From: DATCJA01 sp963814955
GTDB taxonomy: Bacteria > Acidobacteriota > Vicinamibacteria > Vicinamibacterales > UBA2999
Reading direction: 5' to 3'
Assembly (NCBI GenBank): GCA_963814955.1
Contig: CAWFEX010000004.1
Span: 310,001 to 374,000 of the forward strand
DNA: 64,000 nt
The notes below the pieces were generated by a model that was not told the origin of the DNA, made no database searches, and saw nothing but the letters and a program-made list of their open reading frames with translations. A program made the translations under genes and the position numbers. Positions 55,013 through 63,124 of the stretch are shown one piece after another (position 1 is the first letter of the stretch; every line of letters begins with the position of its first letter).

Positions 55013-55660
55013 ATGCGCGATGAGGGATTTCACGAGATCCAGCTAAACGGTAAGCAGCTCGTGTTCCTCTTCATGGCAGCGACGGTCGTCGCTGTCGTGA
55101 TCTTCCTCTGCGGCGTCATGGTCGGCCGTGGCGTCCCCGCCGAGCGCGTCGAGGCATTCGCGGACGTTCCCGAACAACCTCCCCTTGATCCCACGGCTGG
55201 AGTGCAGCCGTCGCCGTCTTCGTCCTCCGGTTCCAACACGGGGAGGACACCGTTGACCGTTGACGAGACGCTGACCTACCCCAATCGTCTGGAGGCTCCC
55301 ACCCCGCTCGCAGAGACGCTGAAGCCTGCCGCAGAACAGGATCCGCTTCCAGCGCCCCGCGCCGTCGCGACTGCCGCCCGCGAGACGCCGTCGGCGCTTG
55401 CGCCTCCGACAGCAGCGGATCCGGCATTGAAGGAACCGCCAGGGCGGGGGTTCGTCGTCCAGGTTGCGGCAGTGCGCAAGCGCGCCGAAGCCGAAACAAT
55501 CGCACGCCGGCTGAGCTCGAAGGGGTATCCGACGTTCGTCACCACTTCAGGCGCCAACTTCCGCGTTCGCGTCGGCAAGTATGAGAATCGCCGCGAAGCC
55601 GAAGCCACCGCTGGGCGCCTCGAACGGGAAGAGCATTTCAAGCCCTGGCTCACGCAGTAG
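55013..55660 (+). CDS. SPOR domain cell-envelope protein
   Basis: A 215-residue bitopic protein: cytoplasmic start, one transmembrane helix (LVFLFMAATVVAVVIFLCGV), a long Pro/Ala-rich periplasmic linker, then a C-terminal SPOR domain (GFVVQVAAVRKRAEAETIA to FRVRVGKYENRREAEAT). SPOR domains bind denuded peptidoglycan, often at the division septum. It is 71 bases after the TPR gene. Confidence 0.88.
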   Translation: MRDEGFHEIQLNGKQLVFLFMAATVVAVVIFLCGVMVGRGVPAERVEAFADVPEQPPLDPTAGVQPSPSSSSGSNTGRTPLTVDETLTYPNRLEAPTPLAETLKPAAEQDPLPAPRAVATAARETPSALAPPTAADPALKEPPGRGFVVQVAAVRKRAEAETIARRLSSKGYPTFVTTSGANFRVRVGKYENRREAEATAGRLEREEHFKPWLTQ

Positions 55661-55743
55661 CTGGCTGGCGCGCCCTCATCCTCTCTTCACCGCCGCCTGG
55701 TGTATAAAGCAGCGGTCCGCTTGGTTCACGGAGAAGGTGCCTC

Positions 55744-56428
55744 ATGAGCAGCGTTGGCGTCCTCGAGCCGCATGTGACAGCGAGCCGTCCGGGCCGTGGC
55801 GCCCTGGTGGCAATCACGCTGGCGATGCTGGGCGCGGTCATTTTCGTCGTCCTTGCCGCATTGCCGTATTTCACCTTCCTGTTTTCCGATGCACCGAATC
55901 AATTCGTCGATGAGGTGAGCTTCCGTCTGTATTTTCCGAGACGCGGATGGCTCCTGCTGCACATTGCAGGCGGCATCGTCGCGGTGCTGGCGGGGCCCGT
56001 ACAGCTGTGGCTGGGTCTGAGCGACCGTCACATGGGTCTGCATCGCCGGCTCGGTCTGACGTACATCAGCGGCGTCGCGATCGGCACAGTTGGCGCAGTT
56101 GCCCTTGCTGGTACAGACGCCGGTGGGATGGATATTCGGCGCCGGCCTGCTGGCTCTCGCAACCGCGTGGACGATTACGACCGGACTTGCGTTCGCGTCG
56201 ATACGGCGAAGCCTCATCCAGCAGCACAAGGAGTGGATGATCCGCAGCTACGTGGTCACGTTCGCGTTCGTGACGTTCCGCGTTGGAGACGTCGTCATGC
56301 GGGCGGCCGGCGTCGGCGAGCCACTGCAGAACGTCGCATTTCTGGCCTGGGCGTCCTGGGCCGTACCCCTAATGATTACCGAGGCAGTCCTGCAGGGGAG
56401 GAAGATCTTCGCGGTCAAGATTTCATAA
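55744..56428 (+). CDS. DUF2306 family membrane protein, one frameshift
   Basis: A 227-residue inner-membrane protein after correction, with about six transmembrane segments. HMGLHRRLGLTYISGVAIG is the hallmark of DUF2306 proteins, and LIQQHKEWMIRSYVVTFAF continues it in the next frame. One extra base in the CCC run 56102-56104 interrupts it. GGAGAAGG precedes ATG 55744. The family function is unknown; it is sometimes found near redox or transport genes. It converges on the beta-helix gene with only 7 bases between. Confidence 0.78.
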
Positions 56429-56435
56429 GGAAGAT

Positions 56436-58007
56436 TCAGTCGACGAGTGGGAGCAGTGGGGAGAAGAACTGACAGAAATCCGCCAAATGCGCGCCTGTGG
56501 GCGTCGCGTCGTCACCGCGATCCACGAACGACGTCGGAGCAATGTTCATCCACCCCGTTAAGGTCGGTTTCTCGCAGTTCGAGAAGTACGATAGCGGTGG
56601 CAGATCCGTTACTCGATTGCTGAAGACCTGCACCGGTACCTGAGGCGTGCCTGCGCCATCGACGTTGATGCCCACCTTGGCGCCGTGCACCTGGTTGTCC
56701 CAGATGTGGCCGCCGATGATGTTTCGTGTCGGATACCAGGGCCTTGGACCGATCTGGATTCCGTAGAGGCACCGCTGCTGGCGGCAGTCGATGACGTTGT
56801 CCGTCATCTCCAGGTCGCGGAAGTCGCCTCGAATCGTCAGGTCGTCCGAGTTGAAGTTGTCGAGCATGAAGCCGGCGAATACCGATTGCTGGCGCTGAAC
56901 CAGGTGGTTGCGCTCCACGCGCGATCGCGCGGCGTACCCGAGGATCAACCCGACGTCGGAATTTTCAATGAACCGGTTGTCTCTGATGTGGGAGTCGGGT
57001 GCGTACACTGCGGTGAGGCCATCTGCCCACATCCTCGTCGCGGAGTCTCCATTGTCGCGGAAGTCGCTGTATTCGATGATCGCTTCTGCACCCACCCATA
57101 ACATCCCGGTTCCGCAGAGTGCATGCGTGGCAACGACGTCGCGCAGCCGGCACCGCACGCATCCAATGACGGACGCCGTAAATCCCGCGGTGTTCCGTCC
57201 TGATCGGCACGCCTGTACGGCGCTGGTCGACAAACGCGCGTTTCGGTTTCCGTCGAGGACGATGTGTTCGAGTGTTACATCGGATGTCGACTGGATCGAC
57301 AGGACGCCGTTGTCGTCGAGCAGGCCAGGGCTCGCGACGAGATTTGCGCAACCATCGGGACCGGAGCTGCAGGTAATCGATCCGTCCGCGCTGCCCGCGG
57401 TGCGAATGGTGATCGGCCTTCGGATGACGACCTGGCGCCGCAGCAGATAGAAGCCACGAGGAATCTCGACGCTCGCCGAAGGGGGAGCATTGTCGATGCA
57501 CTGCTGGAGAGCCTCGGCGACGAGACCGAACGGAGGGTCTTCCAGTTCGCACACGACTGCAACGGTCAAGCGGCTTTCAGACGTCGCAAAGCGCGAGACG
57601 GCATCAGTTCCGGATGGCACGGATGCCTGATCCTGCCGCTCTGGTTCTGGCGCCGCGTCAGAAGCTGGCGTCGATGCGGCCGCGGGCATGCGTCGCGTAA
57701 TACGCGCCGCGACGTTGCGAGTGCTCGTCTCGGATATTCGCCGCGGCGCCGGAGGAAGCGTCAGCCGGGACGCCTGGAAGGCAACTGGCGTTGCCGCGGG
57801 TGTGTGGACGCGGGTTGGAAGCTCGTCGGGCGGCTCGGCCGGCAAGCCAATCAAATACAAGACAGCGGCGGCGCATGCCACCGACACGGCCGCCGTCCTC
57901 CAACCGACTGGTGAGCCGTTGACCAAGCTGAACCTCTGCGCCGTGCGCGCGATTGTATCGGAGGCTGGGTTTGTGCCGGCGTCTGGGCTTACCGGGGCGG
58001 CGTGCAC
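56436..58007 (-). CDS. Anchored right-handed beta-helix (pectate-lyase-like) protein
   Basis: A 523-residue protein, start probably GTG 58007; the frame is open to 58208 but overlaps the cytochrome gene. A single helix (VACAAAVLYLIGLPAE) anchors it; a Pro/Ala-rich linker follows. The rest is a parallel beta-helix with repeated turns such as NSDVGLILGYAARSRVERNH and DNRFIENS, and several Cys pairs. The fold is shared by polysaccharide lyases and structural adhesins; no calcium-site residues can be picked out. It is the distal gene of the cassette C operon. Confidence 0.75.
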   Translation of the reverse strand: MHAAPVSPDAGTNPASDTIARTAQRFSLVNGSPVGWRTAAVSVACAAAVLYLIGLPAEPPDELPTRVHTPAATPVAFQASRLTLPPAPRRISETSTRNVAARITRRMPAAASTPASDAAPEPERQDQASVPSGTDAVSRFATSESRLTVAVVCELEDPPFGLVAEALQQCIDNAPPSASVEIPRGFYLLRRQVVIRRPITIRTAGSADGSITCSSGPDGCANLVASPGLLDDNGVLSIQSTSDVTLEHIVLDGNRNARLSTSAVQACRSGRNTAGFTASVIGCVRCRLRDVVATHALCGTGMLWVGAEAIIEYSDFRDNGDSATRMWADGLTAVYAPDSHIRDNRFIENSDVGLILGYAARSRVERNHLVQRQQSVFAGFMLDNFNSDDLTIRGDFRDLEMTDNVIDCRQQRCLYGIQIGPRPWYPTRNIIGGHIWDNQVHGAKVGINVDGAGTPQVPVQVFSNRVTDLPPLSYFSNCEKPTLTGWMNIAPTSFVDRGDDATPTGAHLADFCQFFSPLLPLVD

Positions 58008-58916
58008 CGCATGGCCGCCGTTGGCGTGTCGCGGTATACACGGTGACAGTTGGCGCAGGCGTCCGACACCAGATTGGTCACCTCGCTCACGGCGGTCTGA
58101 CTTCTGCTCTGCGAAGCCTTGAAGGCCGCGCGCCCAGCGTCGGCGAGCCCCTGCACGTACTGCTGCCAGTCGGTCCGATCGACGGGGACGGGCTTGCCGT
58201 TCTCGCATCGGCGCCCGCTGGTCATGAGCAGAGGTGCCGACTCGATGAGCGAAATCGCCGCGGCATCCACAACCATCCAGGGGTCGTACACGTCACCGTA
58301 GCGAGCCGTCGTAGTGGCGGCATCGGCACGCGCGCCCTGCTGCCGCGCGCCCGGGTCCTGCGTCTGGACGTCGAACAGCACATTCGAGCTTGGAAACAGG
58401 ATGCCCCGCATCACCTGGTTCAGGTTGCCGGCGGCTGGAAACGACAACCGGGGCGGGGCTGCGGCGGTTGACGTGGAGGCCGCCGCGGTCGTTCGGGCGA
58501 GTGAAATCTGTCGGAGCACGGCGTCATCAAATCCAAGCTCCGCATTGCCGCGCTGGAAAACCGTTTGCCTTGAGGATGTAAGCGACCAGTTCGGCGGTCT
58601 GCGGCCGGGTGAGGCTGCCCAGCGCGTCCGCGGGCATCGTGTTGAGAATCTTGTCGAACAGGTCGGAGAGCGGCTGCTTTTCCCAGACGCTCAGGAAGTC
58701 CTGACCGACGAGCGGAGGCGCGATATCACCGGACAGCCTCTCGCCATGGCAGGCGATGCACTGGGTCTGAGAGATCGCCTCGCCGCGCATGGCCTGCGCG
58801 TCGCTGTAGACACCGCTGCTGGCCGCCCGCGGCTGTTGCGCGCGTACGCCTGATGATGACGAAACGCTCAATGCGCAGAAAAGAGCTGCCAGACACAGGG
58901 AGATGAGCCACTTCAT
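57989..58916 (-). CDS. Diheme c-type cytochrome, one frameshift
   Basis: A 308-residue exported cytochrome after correction. The N-terminal half is a class I domain with CIACH (Cys53-His57), LSGDIAPPLVG and Met in NTMPAD. The second half (PRLSFPAAGNLNQVM to CANCHRVYRD) carries a second heme site CANCH near the end. One extra base near 58550 splits it into two open frames; the corrected length is an exact multiple of three. The ATG overlaps the long PDG gene stop (ATGA). It probably passes electrons from or to the cassette proteins. Confidence 0.85.
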
Positions 58917-60019
58917 TTCTTTTCGTCTTGTGCGTCGCCCCCGAGCACTTTCGCGGCGCCCTGCTCCTCGCGTTCCGTTATCGTTGCTTTTGCGTCTCCG
59001 CGCTTGATCGCATCCATCGGCGCGAGCCTTCCTTCTTCCTGCGCACGCGCGTTCTTGAGTGTGGCGAATCCGTCCTGGTTGTTCTCGTTGCACGCATACT
59101 CGAGCATCGGACCCTTGATGACGTGCATGGGCAACTCTACGGTCCACGGCCGGGTCCATGTCGACGGATCCTCAACCGTGTACGTGTGGACGATCGTGTC
59201 GTCCGCGGTGCGGGTGAAGCGCTCCACGAGCTTGAAGGTACCGTCCGACCCGAAGAAGTTCCGGTTTGCGTTGAAATTCGTGGTTTCGACCACCAGCGTG
59301 TCGCCCTCCCAGCGTCCACGTGAATCTCCAGCATAGGAGCGGACAGAGTCGGGCGCATGGGGGCGGCCGTCGAGCGGGATGATCCGGTGCTCGGTGTTCC
59401 ATTCGTAGGTCAGAACGATCCAGTCGCGCGACTGGACGATGTGGTAGTTGCTGCCGTATGGCGCCACGACCGACGGAACCGCACGGTCATGGAAGACGCA
59501 CCAGACCGTTCCGCGGTCGTCTCGCCATGTTTGCGCGAGCGGCCCTCGACCCTTGTCGGCAGCCAGCCTTGCCGCCTGTCGCTTTGCCGCGTCCGGCGTG
59601 AGCGGCGGGATCCGCCCGTCGGCCGGGTCGATCACGAGCGACGTGCGGCGATTGGGCCTGGCGCCGGTCTGGACGGGCGTCGCGCCGAAGTCGCTGTTCA
59701 CGTAATGGACGATTTGGTCCGTCGTGTCCGCGACGGCTTTGTTGAACGCCTCTATCGATTCCCGCTCGGTGTAGAACGCTTTGTCCGCCAGTGCTCTCGG
59801 GCGCTCGAGCGGGGTGTAGGTCAGGTTGGACCAGTAGCCCTGCAGATCCGGCTGTCCGTCAGGAGTGCGTGGCACCTTATAAGCGCCGTTCGCGACGCCT
59901 GATGAACGCTCCTGCGCAACACCGGTCAGCGCGGTGAAAACCGCGATGACCGTTGCCACAACAGCCCCTGTCGTCCGCCGGCCCGGGAACAAGGTGTCAC
60001 GGGCCCTGTCCTTCACCAT
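58913..60019 (-). CDS. Secreted PDGQPDLQG-motif protein, long type (cassette C)
   Basis: A 368-residue exported protein of unknown function. I use ATG 60019 because GGGAG lies 6 bases upstream; ATG 60025 is 6 bases earlier and the frame is open to 60100. After the leader: TPDGQPDLQGYWSNLTYTPL, IIPLDGRPHAP, RWEGDTLVVETTNF, VEDPSTWTRPW and EYACNENNQDG, where cassettes A and B have CHEGN, so the conserved His is lost. A charged C-terminal tail is longer than in B. It overlaps the cytochrome start. Confidence 0.82.
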   Translation of the reverse strand: MVKDRARDTLFPGRRTTGAVVATVIAVFTALTGVAQERSSGVANGAYKVPRTPDGQPDLQGYWSNLTYTPLERPRALADKAFYTERESIEAFNKAVADTTDQIVHYVNSDFGATPVQTGARPNRRTSLVIDPADGRIPPLTPDAAKRQAARLAADKGRGPLAQTWRDDRGTVWCVFHDRAVPSVVAPYGSNYHIVQSRDWIVLTYEWNTEHRIIPLDGRPHAPDSVRSYAGDSRGRWEGDTLVVETTNFNANRNFFGSDGTFKLVERFTRTADDTIVHTYTVEDPSTWTRPWTVELPMHVIKGPMLEYACNENNQDGFATLKNARAQEEGRLAPMDAIKRGDAKATITEREEQGAAKVLGGDAQDEKK

Positions 60020-60039
60020 ATGCATCTCCCGCTGAGGCG

Positions 60040-60882
60040 TCACTTGGCTGTTGTCTTCTGGTATTTCCCGTAGACCAGGTCGCTCACGAACTCCTCGCAC
60101 TTGAACTCGCCAAGCTGCATGGCTGGCTCGAGACGTCGATAGAGCGGCATGCTGATCGTCCAGGGACGGGTATACACGTTCGGATCCTCAATCGTCGCCT
60201 GATACGAGAGGTGATCGGGCCCAATCCGGCGGATTTGCTCCACCACGTGCAGGCCGTCGGTGTGGTAGTTGCCGGCGCGGTCGAGGAATCGAACCTGTAT
60301 GGTCCCCTCCTGATCGAGGGCCGAGATCGTTCCACCCATGAACCCCCTGGTGTCGATGACCAGGGTGTCGCCGTCCCAGCGGCCGTTCGACCATCCCATC
60401 CACGTGTCGGCAGGAGGCGAGTCTTTGCCCCCCATATAAATCGTGCGGTGCGCGCTCGCGAACTCGGACATCATCAGGATGGTCGATTCTGACTGCACCA
60501 CCTGCACGGGATACGGCATGTACATCATTCGCGGCACGCCCGGCAGGTAGCATTTGACTTCCGCGTCTTCTCGAAGCGCGTTCGCCGGGTACTGCTTCTT
60601 CTTGGCGAGGGCGTCAGGACGATACGGAATTGGTCCGTCGACGACGACCCCCTGGCCAGGCGGGACCGCGTATGCGGCGCCGAGCTGCAGGACGGGGCCC
60701 GGCGCCGCGATGTGCGGCTCCAGGTTCCAGTGTGCCGTGTTCAAGGCCTGCCAGAATCCGTTCAAATCCGGCTGGCCGGCGGCGGTCCGAGGCGCCGCGT
60801 ACGTCTGTCCCTCGCCAGGCCGCGCACTCAGGGCCACGAAAAGCATCGCGGCCATGACGCCGGAAACAGTTGCTGCTCTCAT
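60040..60882 (-). CDS. Secreted PDG-motif protein, short type (cassette C)
   Basis: A 280-residue exported protein of unknown function, third copy of the short type: AAGQPDLNGFWQALNTAHW, EVKCYLPGVPRMMYMPYP, RWDGDTLVIDTRGF, ATIEDPNVYTRPW and FKCEEFVSDL. It carries an extra GTISALDQEGTIQVR stretch before the DRAGNY block that A and B lack. Its ATG overlaps the DUF6152 stop (ATGA), and its own stop is 20 bases before the long type, so coupled translation is likely. Confidence 0.82.
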   Translation of the reverse strand: MRAATVSGVMAAMLFVALSARPGEGQTYAAPRTAAGQPDLNGFWQALNTAHWNLEPHIAAPGPVLQLGAAYAVPPGQGVVVDGPIPYRPDALAKKKQYPANALREDAEVKCYLPGVPRMMYMPYPVQVVQSESTILMMSEFASAHRTIYMGGKDSPPADTWMGWSNGRWDGDTLVIDTRGFMGGTISALDQEGTIQVRFLDRAGNYHTDGLHVVEQIRRIGPDHLSYQATIEDPNVYTRPWTISMPLYRRLEPAMQLGEFKCEEFVSDLVYGKYQKTTAK

Positions 60883-61301
60883 TTCACGTCGCCGCGGGCT
60901 TTTGCGGTAGCCTCAGCTCCCTCATTGCCCAGCCAGAACTCCTTGCCGTCGGCACGCTCGTACTTCACGCCGGCGAGCAGGTTCGATCCATCGCGCGCGC
61001 CGTAGCCTCGCACGACGAGCTCTTCTCCCACCTTGAGCGTATCCTTGGTGACGCCGTTCCTGATTAACCCGTTGGGCGGTCCGCCCTCGATGCCCCACTT
61101 CGTGATGGTTCCGTCGGGTGCCTTCACCTCGATCCAGATCCACCCGTGCGGATTCACGAGCTCCACCTTGATTAGCGTGCCGCGCAAGACGAGCGGTTTG
61201 TCTTCGCTGAACACCGTATTCCATGAGTGATGCGCGACCAGTGGCATCGCGCTCAACGTCATGACGACACCCGTCAGCAGGGCAACAGCGCGTACGTGCA
61301 T
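60879..61301 (-). CDS. DUF6152 family secreted protein (cassette C)
   Basis: A 140-residue exported protein, first gene of the cassette C operon. Leader, then LVAHHSWNTVFSEDKPLVL (the HH start retained though the F-AEFD changes), NPHGWIWIEVKAPDG, WGIEGGPPNGLIR and a DGKEFWLGNEG tail. Function unknown. GTG or upstream alternatives are not needed: ATG 61301 fits. Three copies in different contexts imply that this protein acts with the PDG pair. Confidence 0.82.
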   Translation of the reverse strand: MHVRAVALLTGVVMTLSAMPLVAHHSWNTVFSEDKPLVLRGTLIKVELVNPHGWIWIEVKAPDGTITKWGIEGGPPNGLIRNGVTKDTLKVGEELVVRGYGARDGSNLLAGVKYERADGKEFWLGNEGAEATAKARGDVK

Positions 61302-61383
61302 ATCGGTAACTCCCGTGTGAGGCCTGAGCCGAAGCGTCCGCGATTACGGCGTGGCTGTCAAGACTCGGTGGTAGGTGACGAGG

Positions 61384-61411
61384 ACGTAGTGTCCGCCTTC
61401 AGGCGGACCAG
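61384..61411 (+). repeat. GTAG-footed palindrome, GTCCGCCTTCAGGCGGACC
   Basis: GTAGTGTCCGCCTTCAGGCG and its arm, with compensating stem changes relative to the family at 21493, as expected for a selected hairpin. Confidence 0.75.
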
Positions 61412-61428
61412 TGTGGGAAGGCCGGCCG

Positions 61429-62730
61429 TTATCTCCACGGGCCCGGCGAACCGAGGATCGACGCGGCAATGAAATCGGCGAGCAGGTAGTTACCGGCCTG
61501 CGTGTAATGGCAGCAATCGTCCATATACACGTGGGCCGGCTCGCGATCGAACACATGCGTCGCGTCGAAGAACCGAACGTTGCTCGCTGACAGGACGGCC
61601 CCCTCGGCGATCAGCGCCGCATATCCACCCGCCACGCTTTTCTGATAGGGCGACGCTTCGTTCAGCGCGATTGCCGCTTCGGCCTCGGTGAATTTTCGGG
61701 GGCCGTAATACTGGCTCGGCTGAAGAAAGTGAAAGTAGCCCGCTCGTCGTGCGGCGAGCATGTCTTTCATCAGAATCGAGGAATCCCGCCAGGTTGCGGC
61801 GATGTCGGCGTTCAGCTTTGCAGGTTCGCGCTGGTCTACCGACGGAGCCACCTGGACGAATGCGTTGTCCGTGGGGTTGGACGGAAGGTTGCTGAAGCGG
61901 CCGAGCGCACGGACGTAACGATTGAGGACCGACTGGTGGTAGCGGTCGAGGACGAAGTTGATCGACGCAAATCGATTGACGCGAATCCTCTCGGCGAGAT
62001 CGAGCAGCAGCCGGCGGTCGCGGACGATGGCTGCCAGCGTTTCCAGCTTTTCAGGCGTCAGAGCCGACTGGTTGACGACGTTGATGAGCGGATCGAGGTG
62101 CTGAACGCTGGGCATCGAGTAGTCGAGTCCGCGCTCGCTGTTGAGCGAGCCCAGCGCCACGTCGTTGAAGCCATCGATGTTCACAACCAGGTCGAACGCC
62201 TGTCCGATGGACAGAAAGTAGGCGAGCACGGCGGCTTCCTGCGGCTGCTTGTAGCCTTCGTGACTGAAGCAGAGCGGCACGATGCCCTTGCCGCTGAAGA
62301 AGGCGTGCCGCTTCAGCCGTTCCACCAGGCGGGGCGCGCCGACCTGGCAGAACCATAGCCCGACCGAGCCGCCGAAGATTCCGACGATGAACTGGTCGTC
62401 GCGTGCCTTCTTGAACGGGTACCGATGCGGCGAGACGAACCCGAAATTGTTCGTGACCAGGCGCGCCGGAATCGCGGTGCCCTGTCGCAGCGGCTCCGGA
62501 ACGTCGAAAGGAACTCCTGGTCTGTGTGTGAAGCCGAAGTACGGATGCACGGCTTCGCCGAGGAACAGACGATCCTCCGGCGTCGGCAACAGCTCCTGAT
62601 AGGTTTTGCGATGGATGTAGAAGAGGGCGCCGGTGTCCGCGTAATACGCCATCAACCCGAGCAGCTCCGCGAACAGTGCGAACACGACAAGGCTCGTCGC
62701 CGCTCGAGCGACCGTCCGGTTCAGCGTCAT
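61429..62730 (-). CDS. Membrane-anchored SGNH/GDSL-like hydrolase
   Basis: A 433-residue protein with an N-terminal helix (SLVVFALFAELLGLMAYYA). The catalytic blocks of the SGNH fold are visible though widely spaced: Ser in FIVGIFGGSVG, Asn/Asp in NIDGFNDVALG, and the C-terminal DDCCHYTQAGNYLLADFI that supplies Asp and His. The long N-terminal part resembles proteins acting on cell-wall or exopolysaccharide acyl groups. It stands alone between cassette C and the amidohydrolase. Substrate unknown. Confidence 0.75.
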   Translation of the reverse strand: MTLNRTVARAATSLVVFALFAELLGLMAYYADTGALFYIHRKTYQELLPTPEDRLFLGEAVHPYFGFTHRPGVPFDVPEPLRQGTAIPARLVTNNFGFVSPHRYPFKKARDDQFIVGIFGGSVGLWFCQVGAPRLVERLKRHAFFSGKGIVPLCFSHEGYKQPQEAAVLAYFLSIGQAFDLVVNIDGFNDVALGSLNSERGLDYSMPSVQHLDPLINVVNQSALTPEKLETLAAIVRDRRLLLDLAERIRVNRFASINFVLDRYHQSVLNRYVRALGRFSNLPSNPTDNAFVQVAPSVDQREPAKLNADIAATWRDSSILMKDMLAARRAGYFHFLQPSQYYGPRKFTEAEAAIALNEASPYQKSVAGGYAALIAEGAVLSASNVRFFDATHVFDREPAHVYMDDCCHYTQAGNYLLADFIAASILGSPGPWR

Positions 62731-62769
62731 TTGGTGGGTACTGTCAGCCGAGTATTATGCGCTGGGCCA

Positions 62770-62815
62770 AGCGCCGGCAGGGGCCGGCCCCACAACAGAA
62801 TGTCGGCCCTACAAC
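62770..62815 (-). repeat. GTAG-footed GGGGCCGGCC repeat
   Basis: GTAGGGCCGAC and a GGGGCCGGCCCC palindrome on the minus strand, related to 26661-26715. The rest of the roughly 390-base gap up to 63124 contains a heptamer array and no convincing gene. Confidence 0.65.
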
Positions 62816-63057
62816 GGCCTCAACGGGAAGTTGCGCTCGTCACGCGCGCTGCTGAAACGCGACGTCCGCGCCGCCGGCGGCGGGGGAGGGTGGCGTGGCA
62901 TGCACCTTTTGAGCTGATTCGACGCCTCATCAATCGTGAGATCACGCGGAACGAACTCGCGGCGAGGAATCGCGCCGACCAATTTCCGGCTTCGCGCTGC
63001 CGTCGCCGGCCTTCGAACGGCCGCGGATCGAGGATACGTCGCCGCCTATAGGCCGCC

Positions 63058-63119
63058 GTACCTTTGCCTTTTGCCTTTTGACCTTTGCCTTTTGACTTTT
63101 GACCTTTGACCTTTGACCT
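63058..63119 (+). repeat. Heptamer tandem repeat, TTTTGCC/TTTGACC type
   Basis: About eight degenerate 7-8-base units immediately after the stop of the amidohydrolase gene, same family as 949-986 and 38535-38567. Confidence 0.8.
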
Positions 63120-63124
63120 AAATT

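Noticed and set aside
987..56428. Programmed +1 ribosomal frameshifting or widespread pseudogenes
   Set aside because: No common slippery motif is shared by the sites, they occur in unrelated housekeeping genes, and essential synthetases are affected. Sequence error is simpler.
62816..63057. A coding remnant before the last heptamer array
   Set aside because: Arg-rich translations in several frames look like GC-rich noise; nothing recognisable.
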